A stretch of DNA of 64,000 nucleotides from contig JAOASD010000031.1 in NCBI GenBank assembly GCA_025210265.1, positions 1-64,000 of the forward strand. Reading direction: 5' to 3'. Source of the stretch: Pelagimonas sp. (lineage in GTDB: Bacteria > Pseudomonadota > Alphaproteobacteria > Rhodobacterales > Rhodobacteraceae). The notes beneath the pieces were generated by a model, which worked only from the letters and a program-made list of their open reading frames with translations, had not been told where the DNA came from and ran no database searches. This document shows, piece by piece, positions 52,656 through 61,320 of the stretch (position 1 is the stretch's first letter; every line of letters starts with the position of its first letter). A program made the translations under genes and the position numbers.

Positions 52656-54157
52656 AACCGAATATTCTGATCGTCATGGTGGACCAGCTGAACGGGACTC
52701 TGTTCCCGGACGGGCCTGCGGATTGGTTGCACGCGCCCAATCTTAAAAAGCTGGCCGCGGGCTCGACCCGGTTCGAAAACGCCTATACCGCCAGCCCGCT
52801 TTGTGCGCCGGGGCGGGCGTCTTTTATGTCGGGACAATTGCCCAGCCGCACGCAGGTCTATGATAACGCAGCGGAATTTGCATCGGACATCCCGACCTAT
52901 GCGCATCATCTGCGCCGCGCGGGCTATTACACCTGCCTCAGCGGCAAGATGCATTTTGTCGGTCCCGACCAGATGCACGGGTTCGAAGACCGCCTGACCA
53001 CCGACATTTATCCCGCCGATTTCGGCTGGACCCCGGATTACCGCAAACCGGGCGAGCGGATTGATTGGTGGTATCACAATATGGGCTCTGTCACCGGGGC
53101 CGGGGTGGCGGAAATCTCTAACCAGATGGAGTATGACGACGAGGTCGCCTATAACGCCAAAGCCAAGATTTACGATCTGGCGCGGGGCAAGGATGACCGC
53201 CCCTGGTGCCTGACCGTCAGCTTTACCCACCCGCACGACCCCTATGTGGCGCGGCGCAAATACTGGGATCTTTACGAAGAGTGCGACCATCTGCTGCCCG
53301 AGGTGCCAGCGATGGACTATGACGCGCATGACCCCCATGCGCAGCGCATCTTTGACGCCAATGACTGGCGCAGCTTTGACATTTCCGAGGACGACATCCG
53401 CCGCTCGCGCCGCGCCTATTTCGCCAATATCTCCTATCTGGATGACAAGATCGGCGAGATCCTTCAGGTGCTGGAGGACACGCGGCAAGAGGCCATCGTG
53501 GTCTTTGTCAGCGACCATGGCGACATGCTGGGCGAGCGCGGCCTGTGGTTCAAAATGTGTTTCTACGAGGGCTCGGCACGGGTGCCTTTGATGATTTCGG
53601 TGCCGGGGCAGGACGGGCAGCGCATCAGCGCACCGGTCAGCACGATCGACCTGTGTCCGACGCTGTGTGATCTGGCGGGTGTTAGCATGGACGAGGTCAT
53701 GCCCTGGACCGAAGGCGAAAGCCTGGCCCCCGTCATGGCCGGGGCCGAACGCACCGCCCCGGTGGCCATGGAATACGCGGCAGAGGCGTCCTATGCGCCG
53801 CTGGTCTGCCTGCGCTATGGCAAATGGAAATACACCCGCTGCGCGCTGGACCCTGACCAGCTGTTCGATCTGGAGGCCGACCCGCAGGAGCTGACCAATC
53901 TGGCGGACAGCCCGGCCCATGCGGGCACGCTACAGACCCTGCGCGCCAAATCCGAAGCCCGCTGGGATCTGGACCGGTTCGATGCCGATGTCCGGCAAAG
54001 CCAGGCGCGCCGCTGGGTGGTCTATGAGGCCCTGCGCCAGGGCGGCTATTTCCCCTGGGATTATCAGCCGCTGCAAAAAGCATCTGAACGCTACATGCGT
54101 AATCACATGGATCTGAATGTGTTGGAAGACAGCCAACGCTATCCGCGCGGGGAATAG
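52652..54157 (+). CDS. betC: choline-sulfatase
   Basis: A 501-residue type I sulfatase that hydrolyses choline-O-sulfate to choline and sulfate. It starts KPNILIVMVDQLNGTLFPDG with the metal-binding Asp. The modification motif C-x-P-x-R is LCAPGRASFMSG, with Cys51 converted to formylglycine. Other parts are SGKMHFVGPDQMHGFEDR, which is choline-sulfatase-specific, and VFVSDHGDMLGERGLWFKM. The C-terminal extension with LRQGGYFPWDYQP is also typical. Presence of betC marks a marine/soil lifestyle with algal or plant choline sulfate as osmolyte source. Confidence 0.96.
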   Translation: MKPNILIVMVDQLNGTLFPDGPADWLHAPNLKKLAAGSTRFENAYTASPLCAPGRASFMSGQLPSRTQVYDNAAEFASDIPTYAHHLRRAGYYTCLSGKMHFVGPDQMHGFEDRLTTDIYPADFGWTPDYRKPGERIDWWYHNMGSVTGAGVAEISNQMEYDDEVAYNAKAKIYDLARGKDDRPWCLTVSFTHPHDPYVARRKYWDLYEECDHLLPEVPAMDYDAHDPHAQRIFDANDWRSFDISEDDIRRSRRAYFANISYLDDKIGEILQVLEDTRQEAIVVFVSDHGDMLGERGLWFKMCFYEGSARVPLMISVPGQDGQRISAPVSTIDLCPTLCDLAGVSMDEVMPWTEGESLAPVMAGAERTAPVAMEYAAEASYAPLVCLRYGKWKYTRCALDPDQLFDLEADPQELTNLADSPAHAGTLQTLRAKSEARWDLDRFDADVRQSQARRWVVYEALRQGGYFPWDYQPLQKASERYMRNHMDLNVLEDSQRYPRGE

Positions 54158-54266
54158 CGCGGAAACCCGGAGAAAGGGCGCCTCTGGCAACGGAAAACGC
54201 GCCCCAACATATCCCTGTGCGAACGCGGGGACAAAACCAAACTTCATGGGGGAGGGACCCAGAACA

Positions 54267-55454
54267 ATGATGACGACTATCATCTCCTTTGGTGTGCTTT
54301 TGGCCTTTGGCCTGGCTGCCATCATCACCGTCAGGTGGTGGAACCTTGAGCTGGTCGGGCCGCAGCCTGTCTCGCTTTTTGTGTTTATTTCCATCCTGTT
54401 CACATCCGGTCTGGATGTGGGGCTGGTGATGTTCCCGCTGGCCTGGGATTTCCCGCTATACGCGGATACCGCGGCCGAACCCGCCTATGGATTCACCAAC
54501 CCGCTGGCCATCGAATTTGGCTATTGGGGCTTCTTGATCTGGGCGTTCTACTTCCTGACCGGGTTCTATTTCTGCGTGATCGAACCGCGGGTGAAGTTCT
54601 TTGAGATCCCGCTGGTCAAGCTGATCAACAACATCGTCATCATCGCGACCTGCGCGTTCACCGGTGCGCTGTTCCTGATCTATCTGCCCTATTACGTGCC
54701 GATGGTGGGTGATGGTGAAACCGTGATCCCGGCCTTCTATGGCGTGGTGTTCCTGGTGATCGCGGCGGCGGCCTGGTCCTCGACCGATCTGCGCTTTGTG
54801 AAAATCCTGTCGGTCAGCTCTGTGGCGCTGTTCTTTGGCCTGATCGCGCTGGCCTGGATCCTGGCGGGCATGGGGCTGGGGGATTTCACCACCAGCGTGT
54901 CGAATGTTGGCGGCTACTTTGCCAATATCCACAAATTCGTGCTGCCGATGACGGATTACCACGAATTTTTCCTGTTCTGGTGGTTTGCCTGGTCGATCAT
55001 GATCGGTCAGTTCACCGCGCGCTTTGTGGGTGGTCTGAAGACCTGGCAGTTCCTGCTGGCGCTGCTGGTGATCCCGTCCATCCCGCTGGCGATGTGGTTT
55101 GGCGTTCTGTACCACTATTTCACCGCCGGTATCGACACGACGGGTCTGATGAACTGGGCCATGGTCGTGGTCGGCGTGATCTTTGTGGTCAACTCGTTTG
55201 ACTCGCTCATCCGCCTTTACACCGACAACCTTGGCATGACCGTCGAAAAGCTGGGCAAGCCCGTCTATCTGGCTGGCAATATCGGCCTGCTTTTCGCGCT
55301 GACCCTGATGTTCCAGTCCCAGTGGCTGCAGATCCAGTGGGTCGGCTGTGTCGTGATCGCGCTTTACGTCGGCTGTCTGGCCTATGTGCTGTCGCGTCAC
55401 CGCGCCACGGTGTTTTCCATCGACTCCATGCCCGAAGGGCAAAAGCTGAGCTAA
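54267..55454 (+). CDS. betT: short BCCT-like (choline) transporter
   Basis: A 395-residue membrane protein with about 11-12 helices, located in the bet operon where roseobacters carry a betaine/choline/carnitine transporter. BCCT-like traits are a Gly-rich stretch after helix 2 (FTSGLDVGLVMFPLAWDFP) and the conserved amphipathic block WWFAWSIMIGQFTARFVGG followed by VIPSIPLAMWFGVLYHYF. It is about 100-250 residues shorter than usual BCCT proteins and lacks the long C-terminal osmosensing tail, so transport may be constitutive. The ATG at 54267 (or 54270) has GGGGGAGGG upstream. Symbol by context and similarity. Confidence 0.75.
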   Translation: MMTTIISFGVLLAFGLAAIITVRWWNLELVGPQPVSLFVFISILFTSGLDVGLVMFPLAWDFPLYADTAAEPAYGFTNPLAIEFGYWGFLIWAFYFLTGFYFCVIEPRVKFFEIPLVKLINNIVIIATCAFTGALFLIYLPYYVPMVGDGETVIPAFYGVVFLVIAAAAWSSTDLRFVKILSVSSVALFFGLIALAWILAGMGLGDFTTSVSNVGGYFANIHKFVLPMTDYHEFFLFWWFAWSIMIGQFTARFVGGLKTWQFLLALLVIPSIPLAMWFGVLYHYFTAGIDTTGLMNWAMVVVGVIFVVNSFDSLIRLYTDNLGMTVEKLGKPVYLAGNIGLLFALTLMFQSQWLQIQWVGCVVIALYVGCLAYVLSRHRATVFSIDSMPEGQKLS

Positions 55455-55514
55455 ACCAACCGGTCCGGCGGTGCGCTGCCGCCGGGCCATTTCTGATCTG
55501 AAAGAGACAAGACA

Positions 55515-56966
55515 ATGCAGACCCAACCTCAGGCCAGCCATTTTGTGGATGGTCAGTATCTCGAAGACACGGCAGGCGACCTGATCGAGGTCATCTACCC
55601 GGCCACAGGCGAAATCATCGCCAAGGTCCACGCCGCGACGCCCGCGGTGATCGAGGCAGCCATCGCCAGCGGTCTGCGCGCCCAAAAAGAATGGGCCGCC
55701 CTGTCGGGCACGGAACGCGGCCGTGTGCTGCGCCGCGCCGCCGACATCATCCGCGACCGCAATCACGACCTGTCCGTGCTGGAAACCTATGACACCGGCA
55801 AACCCTATTCGGAAACCATCTGCGCCGATGCGACCTCTGCTGCGGATGCGCTGGAATATTTCGGAGGCCTTGCAGGGAGCCTGACCGGCGAACATGTGCA
55901 GATGGGCGAAAACTGGGGCTACACAATCCGCGAGCCGCTGGGCCTGTGCGTGGGCATCGGGGCCTGGAACTATCCGACCCAGATTGCCTGCTGGAAAGGC
56001 GCTCCGGCGCTGGCCTGCGGCAATGCGATGATTTTCAAACCCTCGGAAACCACGCCGCTCTCTGCCCTGAAAGTGGCCGAGATCCTTGTTGAGGCAGGCG
56101 CCCCTGCGGGTCTGTTCAACGTGGTGCAGGGCATGGGCGCAGTCGGTGCCTCTCTGGTCACAGATCCGCGCGTGGCCAAAGTGTCGCTGACCGGGTCGGT
56201 GGGCACCGGGCGCAAGGTTTACGCCGCCGCCGCCGAAAGCATCAAACATGTCACCATGGAGCTGGGCGGCAAATCCCCGCTGGTGATCTTTGACGATGCC
56301 GATGTCGAAGCCGCCGTGGGCGGTGCTATCCTGGGCAATTTCTACTCCACCGGGCAGGTCTGCTCCAACGGTACGCGGGTCTTTGTGCAAAAGGGCATCA
56401 AAGAGGCCTTCCTCAAACGACTGAGCGAACGTCTGGCCACTGCCGTGATCGGCGATCCGATGGACGAGGCGACGAATTTCGGCCCCATGGTCAGCAAACG
56501 CCAGCGTGACATCGTCCTGTCCTATATCGAAAAGGGCAAAGCAGAAGGCGCGCGCCTTGTGGCCGGCGGCAGCGCGATCGAGGGCAACGGGTTCTACATC
56601 CAGCCCACGGTCTTTGCCGATGTCACCGACGATATGACCATCGCGCGCGAAGAAATCTTTGGCCCGGTTATGTCCGTGCTGGATTTCGACACCGAAGAAG
56701 AGGTCATCCCGCGCGCCAATGACACCGAAATGGGCCTGTCGGCGGGCGTGTTCACGCGCGATCTGACCCGCGCGCATCGTGTGATCAGCCAGTTCGAGGC
56801 GGGCAGCTGCTTTATCAACTCCTACAATGATGCGCCGGTGGAACTGCCCTTTGGCGGCTCTGGCCTGTCTGGTGTGGGACGCGAGAACTCCAAGGCAGCG
56901 ATCAATTACTACTCACAGCTCAAAAGCGTTTTCGTGCGCATGGGCGAGGTTGAATCGCCCTTCTGA
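55515..56966 (+). CDS. betB: betaine aldehyde dehydrogenase
   Basis: A 483-residue NAD(P)-dependent aldehyde dehydrogenase that oxidises betaine aldehyde to glycine betaine. Landmarks are the oxyanion-hole/cofactor segment [20 protein letters not shown], the general base Glu in [18 protein letters not shown], the nucleophile Cys in [14 protein letters not shown], and [18 protein letters not shown]. BetB-specific residues ([19 protein letters not shown]-terminus) support the assignment. AAAGAGACAAGAC precedes the ATG. Confidence 0.95.
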   Translation: MQTQPQASHFVDGQYLEDTAGDLIEVIYPATGEIIAKVHAATPAVIEAAIASGLRAQKEWAALSGTERGRVLRRAADIIRDRNHDLSVLETYDTGKPYSETICADATSAADALEYFGGLAGSLTGEHVQMGENWGYTIREPLGLCVGIGAWNYPTQIACWKGAPALACGNAMIFKPSETTPLSALKVAEILVEAGAPAGLFNVVQGMGAVGASLVTDPRVAKVSLTGSVGTGRKVYAAAAESIKHVTMELGGKSPLVIFDDADVEAAVGGAILGNFYSTGQVCSNGTRVFVQKGIKEAFLKRLSERLATAVIGDPMDEATNFGPMVSKRQRDIVLSYIEKGKAEGARLVAGGSAIEGNGFYIQPTVFADVTDDMTIAREEIFGPVMSVLDFDTEEEVIPRANDTEMGLSAGVFTRDLTRAHRVISQFEAGSCFINSYNDAPVELPFGGSGLSGVGRENSKAAINYYSQLKSVFVRMGEVESPF

Positions 56967-56994
56967 TAGGGCGCGCCCGTGGGGGGCTTTGATT

Positions 56995-57067
56995 GGGGTA
57001 TTTGAAAAGCAGAGAAACAGCAGGGCGGGCCCAGGGTTTCTTTGCTTCGAAAATACCCCCGCCGGAG
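56995..57067. repeat. inverted pair of dispersed elements in the betB-betA gap
   Basis: The left arm (56995-57018, GGGGTATTTGAAAAGCAGAG...) and the right arm (57036-57059, GTTTCTTTGCTTCGAAAATA...) are complementary at 20 of 24 positions by my count, with a 17-base GC-rich loop. A GGAGG-type box follows (57062-57067, read on the minus strand as part of the element). On RNA this gives a long hairpin inside the bet operon, 28 bp after betB and 36 bp before betA. Confidence 0.7.
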
Positions 57068-57094
57068 GCGTCCCAGGGCCACAACAAACGGAAC

Positions 57095-58762
57095 ATGGAT
57101 ATGGAAGCGGATTTCGTTGTCATTGGCGCGGGCAGCGCCGGATGCGCCATGACCTATCGTCTGGCAGAGGCCGGGAAATCGGTCATTGTGATCGAACATG
57201 GCGGCAGTGATGCAGGGCCTTTGATCAACATGCCGGGGGCGCTGAGCTACCCGATGAATATGCCCCTGTATGACTGGGGGTTCCAGTCCGAACCAGAGCC
57301 CCATCTGGGGGGCCGCGTCATGGCCTGCCCGCGTGGCAAGGTGATCGGCGGGTCTTCCAGCATCAACGGCATGATCTATGTGCGCGGCCACGCGCGCGAT
57401 TATGAACATTGGGAGGAGGCCGGGGCCGACGGCTGGTCTTATGCGGATGTGCTGCCCTATTTCAAACGTCAGGAAGACTGGCATGATGGCGGGCATGGCG
57501 GTGACGCGGCCTGGCGCGGGCAGGGCGGGCCTTTGCATGTGACGCGCGGCAAGCGCGACAACCCGCTGGTGCAGGCCTTTGTCGAGGCAGGGCGTCAGGC
57601 GGGCTATGGTGTGACGGGCGATTATAACGGTCAGCGGCAAGAGGGCTTTGGCCCGTTTGACATGACCGTCTGGAAGGGCGAACGCTGGTCCGCCGCCAAG
57701 GCCTATCTGCGGCCTGCGCAGAAGATGGGCGCACAGCTGATCCGGGCCAAGGCGCATCGGGTGATTTTTGAGGATGGCCGCGCTGTTGGTGTCGAGGTCA
57801 ACCGCAAGGGCAAGACCGAGGTGATCCGCGCGCGGCGCGAGGTGATCTTGTCTGCGGGTTCGATCATGTCGCCCAAGATCCTGATGCAGTCTGGGGTTGG
57901 CCCGGCGGCCCATCTGGCCGAGCACGGCATTTCCGTTCAGGCGGATCGCGCCGGGGTTGGCCAGAACCTGCAGGACCATCTGGAGCTGTATGTGCAGATG
58001 AAGGCGACCCAGCCGGTGACCCTTTACAAATACTGGAACCTGCTGGGTAAGGCCTATGTTGGTGCGCGCTGGCTGTTCACCCGCACCGGGCCGGGCGCGT
58101 CGAACCAGTTCGAAAGCGCGGCCTTCATTCGTTCGCGCGCTGGGATCGACTATCCTGATATTCAGTACCATTTCCTGCCTATTGCTGTGCGCTATGACGG
58201 TCAGTCCGCCGCTGGCGGGCATGGGTTCCAGGCGCATGTGGGGCCGATGCGCTCGCCTTCGCGGGGCGAGGTCACGCTGAAATCGGCGGATCCTGATGCG
58301 GCGCCGCGGATCTTCTTTAACTACATGAGCACCGAGCAAGACTGGGTCGATTTCCGCCAGTGCATTCGCCTCACGCGGGAGATTTTCGGGCAGGATGCCT
58401 TTGCCCCCTATCGCGGGGACGAGGTGCAGCCAGGCGCTCAGGCGCAGTCTGATGAGGAGCTGGACGCGGTGATCCGCGAACATGTGGAAAGCGCCTATCA
58501 CCCCTGTGGCACCTGCCGCATGGGCCGCGCGGATGACCCCGGTGCGGTTGTGGATCCTGAAGGCCGCGTGATTGGGGTCGAGGGGCTGCGCGTCGCGGAT
58601 AGTTCCATCTTCCCGCGCATCACCAATGGCAACCTCAATGCGCCGTCGATCATGGTTGGGGAAAAGATCTCTGATCATGTGCTGGGCAAGCGCCTGCCAC
58701 CCGAGGAAAGCCAGCCCTGGATTGCGCCCGAATGGGAAACCACGCAGCGCGCCGGATGTTAA
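57095..58762 (+). CDS. betA: choline dehydrogenase
   Basis: A 555-residue GMC-family flavoprotein that oxidises choline to betaine aldehyde at the membrane. The FAD-binding fold is [20 protein letters not shown], then [22 protein letters not shown] (GMC signature 1), [17 protein letters not shown] (signature 2), and the C-terminal [14 protein letters not shown] with the catalytic His of GMC oxidoreductases, followed by [19 protein letters not shown]. The ATG at 57095 or the one two codons later starts the conserved part; the frame is open upstream through the element and not coding. Confidence 0.95.
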   Translation: MDMEADFVVIGAGSAGCAMTYRLAEAGKSVIVIEHGGSDAGPLINMPGALSYPMNMPLYDWGFQSEPEPHLGGRVMACPRGKVIGGSSSINGMIYVRGHARDYEHWEEAGADGWSYADVLPYFKRQEDWHDGGHGGDAAWRGQGGPLHVTRGKRDNPLVQAFVEAGRQAGYGVTGDYNGQRQEGFGPFDMTVWKGERWSAAKAYLRPAQKMGAQLIRAKAHRVIFEDGRAVGVEVNRKGKTEVIRARREVILSAGSIMSPKILMQSGVGPAAHLAEHGISVQADRAGVGQNLQDHLELYVQMKATQPVTLYKYWNLLGKAYVGARWLFTRTGPGASNQFESAAFIRSRAGIDYPDIQYHFLPIAVRYDGQSAAGGHGFQAHVGPMRSPSRGEVTLKSADPDAAPRIFFNYMSTEQDWVDFRQCIRLTREIFGQDAFAPYRGDEVQPGAQAQSDEELDAVIREHVESAYHPCGTCRMGRADDPGAVVDPEGRVIGVEGLRVADSSIFPRITNGNLNAPSIMVGEKISDHVLGKRLPPEESQPWIAPEWETTQRAGC

Positions 58763-58825
58763 CCCTGTTCGGGAGAACATCTTGAAAACAAAGCCTTGCG
58801 GGTCCATTTTCACTGGATGTGGTGG

Positions 58826-59500
58826 ATGTGGATCCGCGCGGTGCTGGGCGCTGCGCTGGTAAGTATGTTTGCGCCGATGATGGCGCTGTCAGCCCCGGTG
58901 GTTGAGGGGGCTTTGCGGGTTGTCGATGCCGATACGGTAGAGATCGACGGCCAGCGCATCCGACTTTTTGGCATTGATGCCCCAGAACATGCGCAATCCT
59001 GCGGGCTGGAGGCCGCCACCCAGTGGCAATGCGGTGCCTGGGCCAGCTCCGAGGTGCGCGCGCGCTATGAGGGTCGCCGCGCGCGTTGTCGCGGCGAAGA
59101 CCGTGACCGCTATGGCCGCATGGTGGCGCGCTGCTTTGTCGATGGTCAGGATATGGGGCGCGCCCTGGTGCGCGATGGTGTGGCGCTGGCCTATCGCCGC
59201 TATTCCCGCGACTATGTGGCAGAGGAACAGCTGGCCGCCGCGCATCGCCGTGGGGTTCATGCGGTGGGGTATCAGGCCCCATCGGAGTACCGCGCCGGAC
59301 GCCGGTCCAGCGGGGCAGCACAGGGGCCGGATGGTTGCGCGATCAAAGGCAATCTTAGCCGCAATTCCGGGCGCCGGATCTATCACATGCCGGGGCAGGA
59401 GCACTATGCGCGCACCCGCATCGACACCGCCCGCGGGGAACGCTGGTTCTGTTCTGAGGCAGAGGCCCGCGCGGCCGGATGGCGTCGGTCCAAACGCTGA
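58826..59500 (+). CDS. thermonuclease-like (SNase) exported protein
   Basis: A 224-residue protein. A signal peptide (RAVLGAALVSMFAPMMALSA) precedes a staphylococcal-nuclease-like domain (about residues 27-145): GALRVVDADTVEIDGQRIRLFGIDAPE, the active-site region RDRYGRMVARCFVDGQDMGRALVRDG. The C-terminal segment IKGNLSRNSGRRIYHMPGQEHYARTRID and FCSEAEARAAGWR matches the short tail motif known from several thermonuclease-like proteins (sunset domain). It may degrade extracellular nucleic acids. ATGs at 58817 and 58826 and a TTG at 58796 compete as starts. Confidence 0.85.
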   Translation: MWIRAVLGAALVSMFAPMMALSAPVVEGALRVVDADTVEIDGQRIRLFGIDAPEHAQSCGLEAATQWQCGAWASSEVRARYEGRRARCRGEDRDRYGRMVARCFVDGQDMGRALVRDGVALAYRRYSRDYVAEEQLAAAHRRGVHAVGYQAPSEYRAGRRSSGAAQGPDGCAIKGNLSRNSGRRIYHMPGQEHYARTRIDTARGERWFCSEAEARAAGWRRSKR

Positions 59501-59609
59501 TTTTCTGCGCAATTTCTGAATGAAACAGTTTGGTTTTTGATCCCGGTCAAGGTCGGTTGCGGCACGGCGCGGCACTCTCTTTTCAGGACATGAAGAGAAG
59601 GAGACGCAG

Positions 59610-59852
59610 ATGTCACATACCCCCCATGAGCTGGCCGAAGAGTTCCCCGAATTCGTCGAAAAAATGAGCGCGATGAAACAGTCGGATGCGCATTTTGCCA
59701 AGCTGGCGGATCAGTATCACGATGTGAACCGTCAGGTGCACCGCGCCGAAACCAATGTGGAACCGATTGAACAGCTGGCCGAAGAGCAGCTGCGCAAACA
59801 GCGCGCCGCGCTGAAGGATGAAATCTATGGGATGCTGAAGGCCGACGCCTGA
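59610..59852 (+). CDS. YdcH/DUF465 family protein
   Basis: An 80-residue helical coiled-coil protein of the DUF465 (YdcH/SlyX-like size) family: MSHTPHELAEEFPEFVEKMS, DAHFAKLADQYHDVNRQVHR, LRKQRAALKDEIYGML. AGAAGGAG gives a strong ribosome binding site. Function unknown, possibly a small structural or RNA-related protein. It ends in a good terminator, so it is monocistronic. Confidence 0.92.
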   Translation: MSHTPHELAEEFPEFVEKMSAMKQSDAHFAKLADQYHDVNRQVHRAETNVEPIEQLAEEQLRKQRAALKDEIYGMLKADA

Positions 59853-59875
59853 TTTCCCCTGGATGCAAGATAGCG

Positions 59876-59913
59876 AACCCGCCGTGTGCCCTGCGCCCGG
59901 CGGGTTTCTTTTT
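59876..59913 (+). terminator. rho-independent terminator after ydcH-like gene
   Basis: AACCCGCCG (59876-59884) pairs with CGGCGGGTT (59898-59906) and is followed by TCTTTTT. It lies 24 bp after the DUF465 stop codon. Confidence 0.88.
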
Positions 59914-59992
59914 GCGCGATGATCGCGATGCTTGAGCCGCGCCTTTGGGTTGCATAAACTCTGGCGGGAAACGGCGTGAAAGGCTGGGCGCG

Positions 59993-60292
59993 ATGAATGA
60001 CAATGACAGGATTGAGGGCCGTTTGCATGGTGAACAGCCCGAGGTGCAGCCTGACGGGATGGGCGCGCGTCTGGTGCATATGCTGTTGATCTGGCTGATG
60101 CTGAGCCTTGCGCAGACGGTGCTGACCTTAGCGACCGTTCTGCAGTTCATCCTAATGGCGATCTCCAAGGGTGAGCCGAATGAAAGGCTGGCGGATTTTG
60201 GCACGGATCTGGGGGTCTGGATCGCCAAGGCGGCGCGCTATCAGACTGGCGGATCGGATGTGAAACCATGGCCTTGGACTGAACTGGACTGA
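59993..60292 (+). CDS. DUF4389 family membrane protein
   Basis: A 99-residue protein with one long or two short membrane helices (LVHMLLIWLMLSLAQTVLTL and ATVLQFILMAISKG) followed by NERLADFGTDLGVWIAKAARYQTGGSD and a conserved WPW near the end. This matches the DUF4389 pattern. Function unknown. ATG 59993 is the only sensible start. Confidence 0.85.
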   Translation: MNDNDRIEGRLHGEQPEVQPDGMGARLVHMLLIWLMLSLAQTVLTLATVLQFILMAISKGEPNERLADFGTDLGVWIAKAARYQTGGSDVKPWPWTELD

Positions 60293-60315
60293 ATGCGTTT
60301 TGGGGTACGGGATGA

Positions 60316-60365
60316 GGGGCGCTGCCCCTCAAACTCCCCGGAGGTATTTTTCCCAAGAAGAAGGG
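60316..60365. repeat. dispersed hairpin/GGAGGTATTTTT element, forward copy
   Basis: GGGGCGCTGCCCC (60316-60328), identical to the hairpin at 29-41, followed by CCCCGGAGGTATTTTT and CCCAAGAAGAAG. It lies between the DUF4389 and DksA/TraR-type genes, 21 bp before the latter. Confidence 0.6.
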
Positions 60366-60386
60366 CTGGCGTTTTAAGGAGGGGGC

Positions 60387-60659
60387 ATGGCCGGAGGATG
60401 GAGCCGCGACGGCGCGGTGAATGAGCAGATCGAAGCAAGTATCAGCGACGAGCTGAACCGCATGAAAGCGCGGCGGGGACTGGTCGGAGAGAGCCGGACC
60501 CATTGCGCGGAATGCGAAGAAGAGATCCCCGAAGCGCGCCGCGTGGCGGTTCCGGGCGTCAAGCTGTGCATGGACTGCGCTATGGAGCGCGATGGGCGCG
60601 CAGCGCGTCGGCCCGAGGCGTTCAACCGGCGGGGATCCAAGGATAGTCAGTTGAAATAG
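60387..60659 (+). CDS. DksA/TraR-type C4 zinc finger protein
   Basis: A 90-residue small DksA/TraR-family protein. The four zinc cysteines are in HCAECEEEIPEARRVAVPG and LCMDCAMER. It lacks the long N-terminal coiled-coil of DksA, as in YbiI-type proteins. It may bind RNA polymerase's secondary channel or simply be a small zinc protein; no phenotype is known. AAGGAGGGGG precedes the ATG. Confidence 0.88.
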   Translation: MAGGWSRDGAVNEQIEASISDELNRMKARRGLVGESRTHCAECEEEIPEARRVAVPGVKLCMDCAMERDGRAARRPEAFNRRGSKDSQLK

Positions 60660-60672
60660 GGTCGCTACGAAA

Positions 60673-61320
60673 CTAGTTGCCTTCCTCTGTGCGTCGTCTG
60701 GTCATCATCTCACGTAGATTTTCCAATGAATATGCGCTGTTGTTCGGTGCTTTGTGTAACATCGCATGACAATTAGGGCAGACAGGTTTGAGATCTTCTG
60801 CGGGGTCGATTTGGCTCTCGGTCTTTGCTTCCGCAAGGGGAGCTACGTGGTGAACATGTATGAAATCCCGACCGATTTCACCGTAACACTCTTCGAAACG
60901 CATCTTGCAGACTTGGCAACGAACGCAGCCATCTTTCTCGCGATGATGCTCTATGCATAGATTTCGAAGTCTTGGGTTTCGCTCGTATCTATTGGTTGTA
61001 ACTTGGGTAACCGCGCCTTCAAATTTGTCCGGTTCTTTGACGTCTTTGGGTGAAATGACCGAAATATGTACCTTAGGTTTCCTTTCGCCAGAGACTTTGA
61101 AACCGAGTTTCTTCAACTCGGAATTGGCTTTGATCGAATTGAAATCTTTTGAACTTTGATTGCTCGCGATGCCCCAGACCGCTTTCGGTGGATAGGTATG
61201 ACCTTCTGTTGGGTGGTGAAGGAAATAGGTTTTTGAATCGCTATATCCGTCTGGCAAGCCATGAGAGTCTATGTCCCCCATGGCTTGTAGAATTTCTTGT
61301 CTTCCTGGTATTGCTTTCAC
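60673..61320 (-). CDS. McrA-like HNH endonuclease
   Basis: A 215-residue HNH nuclease. The C-terminal part (about residues 130-190) has zinc ligands Cys135/Cys138 (VRCQVCKMRF) and Cys181/Cys184 (PVCPNCHAMLH), with the HNH core FIHVHHVAPLAEAK (His157/His158) and DPAEDLKPVC. The N-terminal 75 residues (GRQEILQAMGDIDSHG, YPPKAVWGIA) resemble the head domain of ScoMcrA-type modification-dependent enzymes. No SRA or sulfur-binding domain is visible. GTG start, overlapping the pepF stop as GTGA, so it is read as part of the pepF transcript. The DNA is clearly AT-richer than neighbours (two sampled 60-base lines: 30 and 23 G+C), which suggests horizontal gain. Confidence 0.82.
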   Translation of the reverse strand: MKAIPGRQEILQAMGDIDSHGLPDGYSDSKTYFLHHPTEGHTYPPKAVWGIASNQSSKDFNSIKANSELKKLGFKVSGERKPKVHISVISPKDVKEPDKFEGAVTQVTTNRYERNPRLRNLCIEHHREKDGCVRCQVCKMRFEECYGEIGRDFIHVHHVAPLAEAKTESQIDPAEDLKPVCPNCHAMLHKAPNNSAYSLENLREMMTRRRTEEGN

